NCBI GenBank assembly: GCA_019285755.1
Contig: CP079103.1
Coordinates: 4,526,001-4,590,000 of the forward strand
From: Chitinophaga sp. E66
Lineage (GTDB): Bacteria; Bacteroidota; Bacteroidia; Chitinophagales; Chitinophagaceae
Direction of reading: 5' to 3'
DNA length: 64,000 nt
Under the pieces are notes generated by a model, which was not told the DNA's origin, did not search any database, and was given only the letters and a program-made list of their open reading frames with translations. Shown here piece by piece: positions 1 to 10,346 of the stretch. Made by a program: the position numbers and the translations under genes. Position 1 is the first letter of the stretch. Every line of letters begins with the position of its first letter.

Positions 1-1202
1 TTCTATCTGGCCGAGGATATGGATGTTCATGTTTTCGTCGAAGCGTTTGCCGAGGCGGCCATAGCGAACGTGGCTGAGGTTTTTCAGCCATTCGAAGTAG
101 GACACGGTAACGCCGCCGGCGTTGAGGAACATGTCGGGCACCACGATGACGCCTTTTTAGCCAGAATCTCGTCTGCTTCAGGGGTAAGGGGCCGTTGGCG
201 GCTTCGCCGATGATTTTAGCCTTGATCCTGGGCGCGTTATTTTCGTCGATGACGTTCTCGAGGGCTGCGGGGATGAGGATATCGCAATCCACTTCCAGGC
301 CGTCGGTGTTCTTTTTCAGGTTCTTAGATCCGGGAATCCGTTAATGGAGCCTGTTTCCATCTTGTGCTTCAGCACGGCGTCAGGGTTGAGGCCTTTGGGA
401 TTGTAGATGGCGCCGTCCCACTCGATGAGGCACACTACTTTGGCGCCTGCTTCGTGGAAGTATTTGGCGGCGTGGTAACCTACGTTACCCATACCCTGAA
501 CGGCAACGGTCTTGCCTTCCAGGCCGGGCTCGAGGCCGAGGCGCTTCATATCTTCCTTCACGTTGCAGAGCTCTCGCAGACCGTAGAACACGCCAAGGCC
601 GGTGGCTTCTTTACGTCCGCGAACGCCGCCCTGGGAAACGGGTTTGCCGGTGACGCAGCCGTAGCCGTCGATTTCTCCGGGCCGGAGGCTCATGTAGGTG
701 TCGAGGATCCAGCTCATTTCGCGTTCGCCGGTTCCGTAGTCGGGGGCGGGAACGTCGATACCGGGACCGATGAAGTTCTTCTTCACCAGTTCGGCCGTGT
801 AGCGGCGGGTGATATTTTCCAGCTGGAAGGGGTGTAATTACGGGGATTGATGCGGATACCGCCTTTTGCGCCGCCGAAGGGCACGTTTACGATAGCGCAT
901 TTGTAGGTCATGAGGGCTGCGAGGGCCATCACTTCATCCTGGTTCACTTCGTCGCTGAAGCGGATACCGCCTTTACAGGGAAGTTTGTGATGGGAGTGCT
1001 GCACGCGGTATGCCTCGATCACTTCGATGCCGTCGCCCACGCGAACGGGGAATTTCATACGGTATACGGCGTTGCAGGCCTTGATCTGCTCAAGGATGCC
1101 GTTCTCCCATTTGGTGAATTGCGCGGCTTTATCAAAGCTCATTTCCACACTGTGGAAAAAGCTATAATGCGGTTCTTGCGTCAGCGCTTTTGCTTTAGCC
1201 AT
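1..1202 (-). CDS. gdhA: Glu/Leu/Phe/Val dehydrogenase (glutamate dehydrogenase), partial
   Basis: Oxidative deamination of glutamate to 2-oxoglutarate (or the reverse), cytoplasmic. Starts with MAKAKALTQEP at 1202. The substrate-binding core KLPCKGGIRF followed by PFGGAKGGIR carries the catalytic-lysine region of this family, and VAVQGMGNVGYHAAKYFHE is the Rossmann NAD(P) motif. The C-terminus lies beyond the window start. The frame breaks near 835, 328, 190 and 155; each is repaired by one added base (two in C/G runs, one in an A run). It runs toward the window edge, separated by about 70 bp from the ccm genes upstream, and is probably its own unit. The family assignment is firm; coenzyme preference cannot be read. 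Confidence 0.93.
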
Positions 1203-1271
1203 AAAAAACGGTTTAGATATGTTGTTTTGGTGTTGTAAGCAGACTTGTAGATGGGGCGGGAGCGCGTCGGG

Positions 1272-1529
1272 CTATTTCTCTTTTTCGAGCCGGGTGATCT
1301 TGCGGTCGAGCCTCACCAGGTATAACGTAATGCAGCTGAAAATGATCACCAGGATGCCCACGGCCACGTAGATTTTGCTGTTGCTACGGAAAAATTCGTT
1401 CACGGCGCCGGTCTCGGTGTTTTGCTGGGTAGCGGCCTGCTGAACAGCGGATGCGGTGTCTTGTCCGAAAACGGTGGTTACGAGCAGCATGAGAACGGCG
1501 AGGAGAGAAAAGGAAATTCTGTTAACCAT
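1272..1529 (-). CDS. ccmD: CcmD-like small membrane protein
   Basis: An intact 85-residue protein. It has a signal-like N-terminal hydrophobic segment (residues 4-22, ending in VFGQ), a polar glutamine-rich stretch, one transmembrane helix (about residues 52-72, IYVAVGILVIIFSCITLYLV) and a basic/acidic tail RLDRKITRLEKEK. The TM helix followed by a charged coiled tail is the usual CcmD build. CcmD helps release holo-CcmE from the CcmABC complex in cytochrome c maturation. The start codon overlaps the end of ccmC by 8 bp, so the two are translated from one message. The name rests mainly on position and topology because CcmD proteins are short and divergent. Confidence 0.8.
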   Translation of the reverse strand: MVNRISFSLLAVLMLLVTTVFGQDTASAVQQAATQQNTETGAVNEFFRSNSKIYVAVGILVIIFSCITLYLVRLDRKITRLEKEK

Positions 1530-2184
1530 GAATGATATTTTTAAGAGCCAATCTTTTATAACGGTTGCGAAGGGTATAGATCCAGATGCCGAGCAAGGTA
1601 AAGCCGATGAAAGCGGGCCAGAGCACCATTTTGATGGTACCGGCGGTGTCTTTATCGCTGAACCCCGGGCTGCTGGCGCTACCCGGATGCAGAGAATCCA
1701 CCGTGCGGGGATGATGTAAGTCAGGGGATGAGGAGGGCGAACGCGAAAACGTTATAGATCGCCGATACGCGGGCCTTTTGTCGATGTCGGTGAACGACAT
1801 GCGGAGGACCAGGTATGCCATGTAGATCGCCAGGGCGATGGCGGTGGTCATCTGCTTCGGGTCATTGACGATCGTGCCGCCCCAGGTATAGGTGGCCCAG
1901 AGCATGCCGGTCAGGAAACCCATCACCCCGAACAATACCCCTACGCTTCCGGCGCTGGATGCGCGGACGTCGCGGCGGAGATCGTTGGTTGCAAGGTACC
2001 ATATGGAATTAACGACGGAGATCGTGAGCAGGGTATACATTGCCATCCACATCGGCAAGTGAAAGAAGATGCTGCGGGCAGCCTGCTGGTTGTTGCCGAT
2101 GACCGGCACCGGAACCATGAACCCTCCGATGATCACGTACAGGAGCAACATCACGGAGAGTATTTTCCACCAATTTTTAGCCAT
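1522..2184 (-). CDS. ccmC: Haem exporter protein CcmC / CcsA-type cytochrome c biogenesis protein
   Basis: Inner-membrane haem-handling protein, about 221 residues with several TM helices (for example WWKILSVMLLLYVIIGGFMV at the N-terminus and AGSVGVLFGVMGFLTGMLWA). The haem-facing loop reads TYTWGGTIVNDPKQ, aligned with the tryptophan-rich WGxxWxWD segment of the family but keeping only the first W-G and the D. The segment after DIDK (about 1720-1775) is read out of frame. Three single-base deletions (one near AAAAGG, two in CCCC runs) restore a hydrophobic helix, and the original frame returns. It lies between ccmB and ccmD in one minus-strand operon. Confidence 0.88.
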   Translation of the reverse strand: MAKNWWKILSVMLLLYVIIGGFMVPVPVIGNNQQAARSIFFHLPMWMAMYTLLTISVVNSIWYLATNDLRRDVRASSAGSVGVLFGVMGFLTGMLWATYTWGGTIVNDPKQMTTAIALAIYMAYLVLRMSFTDIDKRPAYRRSITFSRSPSSSPDLHHPRTVDSLHPGSASSPGFSDKDTAGTIKMVLWPAFIGFTLLGIWIYTLRNRYKRLALKNIIHG

Positions 2185-2316
2185 TACTCAAATGAAATAT
2201 TGGGGCAAACCTACAGGATTCTCCGCTAACGGCAAAGCAAATTGCGGATTTTGATGAACCTGCAAAGCATACGGTCCGCATTGAATAAACCGCACCGCGG
2301 GCCTCTTTGTTGAATT

Positions 2317-2974
2317 TTATTCTTTCCAGAGGAAAGGAAACAAGATAAGCGCCAGTGCGATCACCAGTACATCCATCCCCGCCAGCATGAGGAACATCCC
2401 CAGCCCGGGCTGCACCACGGGAGAAAAGGCGCTCTGGGAGACGTTGCTGAGCAAAATAAGGATAGGCATGATCAGCGGGAAACCCATGATCGCCATCAGC
2501 GCCGCGTTCTGGCTGGCCTGCGCCGCGATGGCGGCCAGCATGGTGAACAACAGGCTCAGGCTCACCCCGCCCAGCAGCACCACTCCCAGGAAATACCAGG
2601 GCTTCACCAGCGGGTTGCCCAGGAACATCATGCAGCAAACGAGCGTCACCGCACTGAACAGCAGCATGAGCAACACATTGTAAATCAGCTTCGCTGCGAT
2701 GAAATAACGGGGTGAACCAACGAATAGAAGTACAGCAGCCGGCCCCGGCTCTCCTGCAGAAAGCTCTTCGCCACCGCGTTCACGCACACAAACAGCTGCA
2801 CCACCCAGAACAGGGCGTTCCACATCCGCTCTTCCGGTTCCCGCACCATGAGGTTGATGACGAACACGGTCGAAAATACGTAGAGGAGAATGCCGAAAGC
2901 GCGTGGCGCTGCCGCCATTCGAGCAGCACGTCCTTGCGGACCAATGCGTATATCTGGGAAATGGGACTTTTCAC
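2317..2974 (-). CDS. ccmB: Haem exporter CcmB, ABC transporter permease
   Basis: Membrane subunit of the CcmAB transporter needed for cytochrome c maturation. After repair it is about 219 residues: MKSPISQIYALVRKDVLLEW, then helices including GILLYVFSTVFVINLMV, FIAAKLIYNVLLMLLFSAV and FPLIMPILILLSNVS, ending at FPFLWKE. Two frame breaks (near 2905 and 2715) split it; all three pieces match CcmB in order. Its start faces accC with about 70 bp between, giving divergent promoters. CcmC follows 130 bp downstream. No ccmA ATPase gene is seen in the window. Confidence 0.88.
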
Positions 2975-3046
2975 GCCGGCAAAGATAACCTTGATCCGTC
3001 AATTTGAAATCCATTAACTTTAACGCTTTATCGCAAAGCCAGGATT

Positions 3047-4519
3047 ATGAAGAAAATCGTTGTCGCCAACCGGGGAGAGATCGCACTGCGCGTCATGCGC
3101 TCCGCCCGCGAAATGGGAATCGCTACCGTAGCCGTATATTCTGAAGCAGACCGTTCCATGCCCTTCGTGCAGTATGCCGACGAAGCCGTGTGCATCGGCC
3201 CGCCCCGTCCGCCCAAAGCTATCTGCTGGGCGATAAGATTATCGGAGTAGCAAAATCCACCGGCGCCGACGCCATCCATCCCGGATACGGCTTCCTCAGC
3301 GAAAATGCGCGCTTCGCGCAGGCTGTGGAAGACGCGGGCCTCACCTTCATAGGCCCCTCCGCTTCCAGCATCGAGACCATGGGTAGCAAGCTGGCGGCCA
3401 AACAGGCGGCGCAAAGTTCGGCGTCCCCATGGTACCGGGAACAGAAACGCCTCTTAAAAGTCTCGAAGAAGCGAAAGAAGTGGTAAAGAAAACCGGCTTC
3501 CCCATCCTCATTAAAGCCTCCGCAGGCGGCGGAGGCAAGGGCATGCGCGTGGTGCAGCAGGAAAGCGAGCTGGAAGAACAGATCCGGCTGGCAAAGAGCG
3601 AAGCGCTCAGCGCCTTCGGCGACGATGCCGTCTTCATTGAAAATATGTGGGCTCGCCCCGCCATATAGAAATACAGGTGCTGGGCGACCGGCACGGCAAC
3701 GTGGTTTATCTCTTCGAACGGGAATGCTCCATCCAGCGCCGCCACCAGAAACTGATCGAGGAAGCCCCCTCCTCCTGCCTCACCCCGAGATCCGCCAGGC
3801 CATGGGCCAGTGCGCGGTAGACGTGGCCCGCGCCTGCAGTTACCACGGCGCCGGAACGGTAGAGTTCCTGGTCGACGAAAAACTCAACTTCTATTTCCTG
3901 GAAATGAATACCCGCCTACAGGTAGAACACCCTGTGACGGAAATGATCACCGGGCTCGACCTGGTGAAGGAACAAATCCGCGTGGCCCGCGGCGAAAAGC
4001 TCTCCTTCGCGCAGGAAGACCTGAAAATTAACGGTCATGCCATTGAGCTGCGGCTTTGCGCGGAAGACCCCGCCAACAACTTCCTACCGGATACCGGCCG
4101 GCTGGAGACTTATATTCGCCCACAGGGCCCCGGCGTACGGGTAGATGATGGTTATGAAGCCGGCATGGACATCCCCATTTTCTATGACCCCATGATCTCT
4201 AAACTGATCGCCTGGGGGCGGACCGTGAAGAAGCCCGGTTGCGGCTGATCCGCGCCATCGACGAATACCGGGTAACAGGGATCAAGACCACGCTGCCTTT
4301 CGGCAAATGGGCCCTGCAGCAGCAGCCTTTCATCGACGGGAACTTCGATACCAACTTCATCGCCCGCTATTTTACGCCCCAGGCGCTGGAATCGGCTCCC
4401 GGGGCGACGAAGCCCGTGCTGCGGCTATCCTGGCGGCAGTATTGTGGGAACAACAATCTGCTGCCGCTTCGCCGCAAGCGAACGGCAGCGTAAAGCGCCT
4501 TCCGCTGGAAGCAGCGTAG
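3047..4519 (+). CDS. accC: Acetyl-CoA carboxylase biotin carboxylase subunit
   Basis: ATP-dependent carboxylation of biotin on BCCP, the first half-reaction of acetyl-CoA (or propionyl-CoA) carboxylase. Begins MKKIVVANRGEIALRVMRS, the standard AccC N-terminus. The ATP-grasp glycine loop KASAGGGGKGMRVV and the catalytic stretch FLEMNTRLQVEHPVTE are present, as is the C-terminal RVTGIKTTLPF. At least six single-base breaks (about 3208, 3415, 3655, 3785, 4230, 4410) divide it; repaired length is about 493 residues, slightly longer than the usual ~450 because of a low-complexity tail. BCCP and carboxyltransferase genes are not adjacent. Confidence 0.93.
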
Positions 4520-4593
4520 GAATGCAAGGTGATTAACGTCTAAGAGGATGTTAAATCGGGCGATACGGGAGGAGTAATTCCGTTTTTCGTTCG

Positions 4594-4601
4594 TAGCTTT
4601 G
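4594..4601 (+). promoter_or_regulatory. Bacteroidota -7 element upstream of the GtrA gene
   Basis: TAGCTTTG matches the Bacteroidota -7 consensus TAnnTTTG and sits 14 bp before the GtrA start codon. No clear TTG lies at the -33 position, so only half of the promoter is supported. Confidence 0.45.
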
Positions 4602-4615
4602 CAGCGTTTTTTACA

Positions 4616-5131
4616 ATGAAACAACTCATATTAAATATCCTGGCCTTCTTTTACCGGCCGTTCGCCAAGGTGATGCCCTTCCAGACATTCCGTTATCTGG
4701 CATGCGGAGGCGGCAACACGTTGTTGGATATTGTACTGTTTTTCATCTTTTACAATTTCGTACTGGAGAAACAGGTCGTGCATTTGCCTTATATTTCATT
4801 GAGCCCGCACATTGCGGCGGTGTTCATGGCGTTTATCGTCAGCTTCCCTACTGGATTCCTGCTGAACAAGTACATCGTGTTTTCGGACAGTAACCTGCGG
4901 GGGCGGGTGCAGCTGCTGCGCTATTTTGTGCTGGTAGCGGTTTGCCTGCTGATGAATTATGTGCTGATGAAGCTCTTTGTGGATTATTGCCATTTTTACC
5001 CCACTATCGGCAAAATCCTGACAACAGCCGTTGTCGTATGTTTCAGTTACATTACCCAGAAGAAATTCACGTTTAAGGTGAAGGTGGACCCCACGGCGCC
5101 CGGGCCTCAGGCGTCTTCGCCCAGTGCATAA
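4616..5131 (+). CDS. GtrA family membrane protein
   Basis: An intact 171-residue protein with four predicted TM helices (about residues 28-48, 58-80, 98-118 and 125-147). The pattern FRYLACGGGNTLLDIVLFF followed by FPTGFLLNKYIVFSDS is typical of GtrA proteins, which are thought to help move or present lipid-linked sugars across the inner membrane. It ends in a Pro/Ser-rich tail. The gene converges on tdk and their ends overlap by 25 bp. The sugar substrate cannot be inferred. Confidence 0.85.
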   Translation: MKQLILNILAFFYRPFAKVMPFQTFRYLACGGGNTLLDIVLFFIFYNFVLEKQVVHLPYISLSPHIAAVFMAFIVSFPTGFLLNKYIVFSDSNLRGRVQLLRYFVLVAVCLLMNYVLMKLFVDYCHFYPTIGKILTTAVVVCFSYITQKKFTFKVKVDPTAPGPQASSPSA

Positions 5132-5680
5132 CAATGCCGGCAGCGGGGCTCGTAATGGTCTTTTCTCCTAGCAGAACGGTCTGTGAACCGGCGGAAGTTC
5201 GGTAGGAATGTGTCGCAATGTTACCGCAGCGGACACAAATGGCATGTAGTTTGGTGATGTAGTCCGCCTTCGCAAGCAGGGCAGGGATAGGGCCGAATGG
5301 CTCGCCGCGGAAGTCCATATCGAGGCCGGCCACGATGACACGGATCCCCGGAGCGCCAGCTGGTCGCATACATTGGGGAGCTCCATATCGAAGAACTGGG
5401 CCTCGTCGATGCCGACTACGTCTACCCCCTGCCCCATCAAAAGGATTTGCTGCGAGCTTTCCACGGGCGTGGAAGGGATGCGGACATCGTTGTGGGAGAC
5501 GATATGTTCATGGTCGTACCGCACGTCGATCGCAGGTTTGAAGATCTCGACGGAAAGGTTGGCGATCCTTGCTCGTTTCAGCCGGCGGATCAGTTCTTCC
5601 GTTTTACCGGAAAACATCGATCCACAGATCACTTCGATCCAACCTCTCCGGCCTCCTGTAAGCGAAGGTTCAATGAACAT
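5107..5680 (-). CDS. tdk: Thymidine kinase
   Basis: Phosphorylates thymidine with ATP (dTMP salvage). The Walker A motif CGSMFSGKTEELIRR, the DEAQFF motif holding the catalytic carboxylate region, and a zinc-binding set (CVRCGN and, after repair, CRHC near the end) mark a type II TK. Two breaks: a lost base in the GGGG run near 5343, and one near 5170 after LLGEK; the second repair gives the ending EPRCRHCYALGEDA and a stop at 5107. Repaired length is about 191 residues, normal for the family. Confidence 0.93.
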
Positions 5681-5795
5681 ATTGTACTATTTTGATTAAC
5701 AAGTGGTTAAAAAGTATAACTTAGTGCAAATAAAATAATTATTTGCTGGACTACGTTATCATTACTGATTTAACGGAACAAAATTCAATTAACGC

Positions 5796-6550
5796 ATGGA
5801 AAAGATAAATGCCTTAATTGACAAACTGCAGGAATTGAAGAATTCAGCTGCCAGTTTGCAATCCATGTCCTATTACACACAGTTGCTGCAGGCGGAAATC
5901 CTCCACCAGCGGAATCTTCAGAAACAGCAGGAGCACGCTTCCCATGGTCACGTTGCGGTGATCATGCCGGCGCACGTCCATGTCCCTGAACCGGTTCCCG
6001 CGCCGCCGCCTCCCGCTCCTGCCCCGGTTGCGCCGGCCGCAACGGCTCCCGTTGCTGCGCCGGTTGCCACAACGAATGGTCACACCAACGGCTATGCGCC
6101 CGACCGTGTCCCTGTGAAGCAAACCCGTCCCGCGGCCGCTACCAGCGCCACGCTGTTCGACCCTCCCGCGCCGGCGCCTGCTTCCCCTGCTTCATCCCCG
6201 AACCGAACGGCATCCGCCGAGAGCTGAACGAACTGGCCAGCCAGCCTTCCGCTTCGGTCAACGACCGTTTCAGCGGCAAGAACCAGGAAGTGGGAGAAAG
6301 GATAAGCGGAAAAGGCGTACCTGACCTGAAAAGCGCCATTGGGATCAACGACAAGTTCCAGTTCATGCAGGAGCTTTTCCGGGGCGACAAGGACCATTAC
6401 GAGCGTTCGCTGAAGACCATCAACGAGTGCGCCTCCCTACAGGAAGCCGAGTACTGGATCGAGCGCGAGTTGAAGATCAAGCTGGGGTGGGATGAATCCG
6501 ACCCGGTTGCGCAGCATTTCTACTCGCTCGTCAGGAAGCGTTTTTCCTGA
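5796..6550 (+). CDS. Uncharacterised coiled-coil / Pro-Ala-linker protein
   Basis: I know no function for this protein. About 251 residues after one repair near 6198 (CCCC run). An N-terminal helix (MEKINALIDKLQELKNSAAS to about residue 45) looks coiled-coil. A His-containing and then strongly Pro/Ala-rich linker covers about residues 46-140. A helical C-terminal domain (about 150-251, including INDKFQFMQELFRGD and EAEYWIERELKIKLGW) looks folded and conserved. There is no signal peptide, so it is probably cytoplasmic. It converges on waaA, the ends overlapping by 20 bp. The layout suggests an adaptor that tethers one partner to another. Confidence 0.75.
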
Positions 6551-7775
6551 ATATAACCCATGATTTTTCGGTAGCTCCTTTGTGGTCTTCCACGAAGCGG
6601 GCCGCGATCTCTGCCGTCTGCCCATAGTAGAAGGGATCATTCAGCGCACTGATGGCTTTGGCCAGCTCTTCCGCGTTCTGAACGACGATCGCGCCTCTCA
6701 GCTGCACCAGCATTTCCGCTTCGTGAAACTGCTGGTATACCGGTCCTATGATTACCGGTCTGCCGTAAGTGGCGGGTTCCAGGAGGTTGTGAATTCCCGC
6801 TTTCCCGAATCCGCCGCCCACATATGCCACGCGCCCATAGCGGTACAAAGCCGACAACATCCCCACATTATCGATCACCAGTACGTCCGGTTGCCGGCCG
6901 TTGAGCCGGGAAAAGCGTACGGCGTCCGGAAATAATGCCTGGATCTTACCCAGATGGGCTTCGTCGATCTCATGCGGCGCCAGCACCAGTTGCCTTCCTT
7001 CCTTCCCTCCACCATACCACCATTTTGCCAAAGCCTCTTCGTCAGCTTCCCAGTGCTGCCGGCCACGAGTACTTTTTCCACCCGCAGGGCCGCTTCAATA
7101 GCTGGGAGGGCCACCGGGCTCTGGCGGAGCGCCCAGACACGGTCGAACCGGGTATCACCTGCCAGCGTCACGCCGCGGATGCCGATATTGTGGAGCAGGG
7201 TGATGGAGGTTTCGTTCTGAACGAAGAGATGATCCATCTTCCGGAGGAGGTCACGGAACATCCGGACACCGCCCCAGGGTCTGAAAAAGAGCTGTTTAGG
7301 CCGGAAAATACCGGATATGAGGAGCACGGGTACCTGGCGGGCATAGAGCCCGGTGAGGAAGTGGTACCAGAATTCATACTTAATAAAAATGGCCAGCTGA
7401 GGGCGTACCAGGTCGAGGAACCGGGCGGCGTTATCGGGCGTGTCCAGCGGCAGGTAGCAAACCAGGTCGGCTCCGGGCCAGTCTTTCCGGACCTGGTACC
7501 CCGAAGGCGAAAAGAATGTCAGGACGATCCGGTGGGCGGGGTATTGGGTGCGGAGCGCCTCCAGGACAGGCCTCCCTGCTCAAATTCCCCAGGGAGGCAG
7601 CATGCACCCAAAGAGTAGGTTGAGGCGCTGCCAGCGCGGTTTCCAGCTCAGGCCAAAGCCGCTCCCGGCCTTCGATCCAGGCCTTCGCTTTCGCCTTTCC
7701 GGAACGGGCCGCCAGGCCTACCGCCGTACGGTAAAGGCGTATGCCCATGTTATACAAAAAAATCGATACGCCCAC
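6531..7775 (-). CDS. waaA: 3-deoxy-D-manno-octulosonic acid (Kdo) transferase
   Basis: Transfers Kdo from CMP-Kdo to lipid A precursor at the inner membrane (glycosyltransferase family 30). N-terminus FLYNMGIRLYRTAVGLAA is the membrane anchor; PTLWVHAASLG is the family's early motif. LLISGIFRPKQLFF, the VLVAGSTG segment and the nucleotide-binding end RVAYVGGGFGKAGIHNLLEP with GPVYQQFHEA are all in order. At least three breaks (about 7570, 7400, 7030); repaired length is about 415 residues. It diverges from the sugar-nucleotide operon, so LPS core and sugar precursor genes share this region. Confidence 0.93.
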
Positions 7776-7847
7776 GGTATTGAACTTTAATCAGATAAAA
7801 AGTAATTGCCCTGCAAAGATAGTCTCTACAGCCTAACCCAAAATTTG

Positions 7848-7855
7848 TAAATTTG
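7848..7855 (+). promoter_or_regulatory. -7 element of the sugar-nucleotide operon promoter
   Basis: TAAATTTG fits TAnnTTTG exactly and lies 23 bp before the ATG of the first operon gene, in the divergent gap with waaA. A clear -33 TTG was not found. Confidence 0.5.
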
Positions 7856-7878
7856 CCCCTCATAAAACGACATTGTTC

Positions 7879-9008
7879 ATGGTTCCTATTCAGATGGTGG
7901 ATTTAAAACGCCAGTACAACAAGATCAAACCCCAGGTAGACGCCGCTATGCTGGAAGTGCTGGAAAGCGCAGCATTTATTAACGGGGCTCCCGTCCAGCA
8001 GTTTGGAGAGGAACTGGGCAAATATCTGGGAACCAGGCATGTCATCCCCTGCGCCGCAAACGGTACCGACGCCCTTCAGATCGCCATGATGGCCCTGGGG
8101 CTCCAGCCGGGCGACGAGGTAATTACCCTTCCTTTACGTTCATCGCTACGGCCGAAGTGATTGCCCTGCTGCAACTGAAGCCCGTGTTCGTGGACATCGA
8201 TCCCAAAACTTACTGCATTGACCCCGGGGCGATTGAAAAGCGATCACCCCGAAAACGAAGGCCATCGTTCCCGTACACCTCTATGGCCACAGCGCCGATA
8301 TGGACAGCATTATGGAGATCGCCAACCGGCACGGCCTATATGTGATCGAAGACAATGCACAGGCCATTGGCAGTGATTATACCACCAAAGACGGCATTAC
8401 CAAAAAGGCCGGTACTTTCGGGCACATCGGCTGCACCTCCTTTTTCCCCAGTAAAACCTGGGTTGCTATGGCGACGGTGGCGCGCTTTTCTCACAGACGA
8501 CGACGCCCTGGCCGCAAAGATCCGCATGGTCGCCAATCATGGGCAGTCGGCACGTTACTACCACGATGTGGTAGGCGTCAACAGCCGTCTCGACACCCTT
8601 CAGGCAGTGGTGCTCCGCATCAAGCTGCAGCAGCTCGACAACTACATAGCTGCCCGCCGCGCTGTAGCCGCAGCCTATGACGCAGCTTTTGCCGGCAATC
8701 CGTATATCATCACTCCATTCCAGGCCGCCAACCAGGTGCACGTATTCCACCAGTACACGCTCCAGATCGAAGGGAAAGACCGCAGCGAACTGCAGGCTTA
8801 CCTGGCGGATAAAAAAGTGCCCGCGATGATTTATTACCCCGTTCCCGGGCATCGCCAGAAGATGTTCGAAGGCATGACAGAAACACATCAACACCTTCCT
8901 GTAACCGATACACTGACTACCAAGGTTATTTCGCTTCCCATTCACACGGAAATGGACACTGACCAACTTCATTACATTATCGAATCAGTTCAATCATTTT
9001 TAAAATAA
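7879..9008 (+). CDS. DegT/DnrJ/EryC1/StrS family sugar aminotransferase
   Basis: PLP-dependent enzyme that aminates a keto-sugar nucleotide. I chose ATG 7879 (MVPIQMVDLKRQYNKIKPQV) over an upstream TTG. Visible motifs: INGAPVQQFGEELGKYLG, CAANGTDALQIAMMALGLQPGDEV, YVIEDNAQAIGSDY, and after repair the PLP-lysine context SFFPSKNLGCYGDGG; the C-terminal half ends YPVPGHRQKMFEG and LPIHTEM. Breaks near 8135, 8245 and 8455 (the last a lost A in AAAAA). First gene of the ugd-rml operon, 7 bp before ugd. The exact sugar is unknown because no matching 4-keto-sugar dehydratase other than rmlB is present. Confidence 0.9.
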
Positions 9009-9015
9009 TCCCAAC

Positions 9016-10346
9016 ATGAAAATTACCGTGGTAGGTACCGGGTACGTAGGTCTTGTGACCGGTACCTGTTTTGCCGAAACAGGCAACGATGTCACTTGTG
9101 TAGATATCGATGTGAAAAAGTCGAAAAACTTTCTTCAGGCCAGGTTACCATTTATGAACCTGGACTGGAAAAGCTGTTCGAACGCAATCTTAAAGAAGGA
9201 CGTTTGCATTTTACGACCAGCCTGCCAGACGGCATACAGGATGCCGACGTTATCTTCCTCGCACTTCCTACTCCTCCCGGTGAAGACGGTTCTGCTGACC
9301 TGTCCTATATTCTTAAAGTTGCAGATCAATTAGGGCACCTGTTAAAAGATTATAAAGTTATCGTTGATAAAAGTACTGTTCCGGTTGGCACTGCTGACAA
9401 AGTACATGCAGCTATTGCACGCAATGCCACCGTTGAATTTGATGTTGTTTCCAATCCGGAATTCCTCAGAGAAGGGGTTGCCGTTGAAGACTTCATGAAA
9501 CCTGACCGCGTAGTGATCGGTACTTCATCGGAAAGAGCGCGCAAGCTCATGGGAGAATTATATGCGCCATTCGTACGCCAGGGTAACCCGGTGATTTATA
9601 TGGATGAAAAGTCTGCCGAACTGACAAAATATGCAGCCAACTCCTTCCTTGCCACCAAGATCACGTTCATGAACGAGATCGCCATTCTTTGCGAACGCCT
9701 CGGGGCGGACGTAGACATGGTGCGCCGCGGCATAGGTAGTGACGACCGCATTGGTAAACGGTTTCTATTTCCGGGGATCGGCTATGGCGGCAGTTGTTTC
9801 CCTAAAGATGTGCAGGCATTAGTTAAATCGTCCCAGGATGCCAACTATGATTTTCGCATCCTGAACGCCGTTATGGATGTTAATGAACAACAAAAGGTAT
9901 TCCTGCTGCCTAAAATCGAATCGTACTTCGATAATAACCTGCAGGGAAAACATTTCGCACTTTGGGGACTCGCATTTAAACCCAACACTGACGACATCCG
10001 CGAAGCGCCGGCATTATACATAATCGAGCGGCTGCTGGCAGCAGGTGCTACCATTACGGCATTCGATCCTGAAGCGATGCCTAACGTAAAACAACTGTTG
10101 GGAGACCGTATCCGGTTTGCCGAACATCAATACGAGGCACTTGATAATGCCGATGCACTGATTATTGCCACAGAATGGAGCGTATTCCGCACGCCTGATT
10201 TCGATAAAATCCGTACCATCCTTAAAGATCATGTGATTTTTGATGGCCGCAACCTGTTTGAAGTACCACGCATGCAGGAGCTCGGGTTCCATTACGAAAG
10301 TGTAGGAAGACAAGCCGTTACCCGTTTAAACTCCGTAATCAAATGA
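9016..10346 (+). CDS. ugd: UDP-glucose 6-dehydrogenase
   Basis: Oxidises UDP-glucose to UDP-glucuronate with two NAD+. N-terminal Rossmann motif MKITVVGTGYVGLVTGTCFA; central NSFLATKITFMNEIA; catalytic cysteine in GIGYGGSCFPKDVQAL (about residue 260); C-terminal domain GKHFALWGLAFKPNTDDIRE. One break near 9117 (A run after DIDVKK). Repaired length is about 443 residues, typical. The stop overlaps the start of the next gene by 4 bp (ATGA), so its product UDP-glucuronate is made beside the decarboxylase that uses it. Confidence 0.95.

Noticed and set aside
2177..2638. Open frames overlapping ccmB on the same strand
   Set aside because: Out-of-frame shadows; the CcmB reading has the expected helices.
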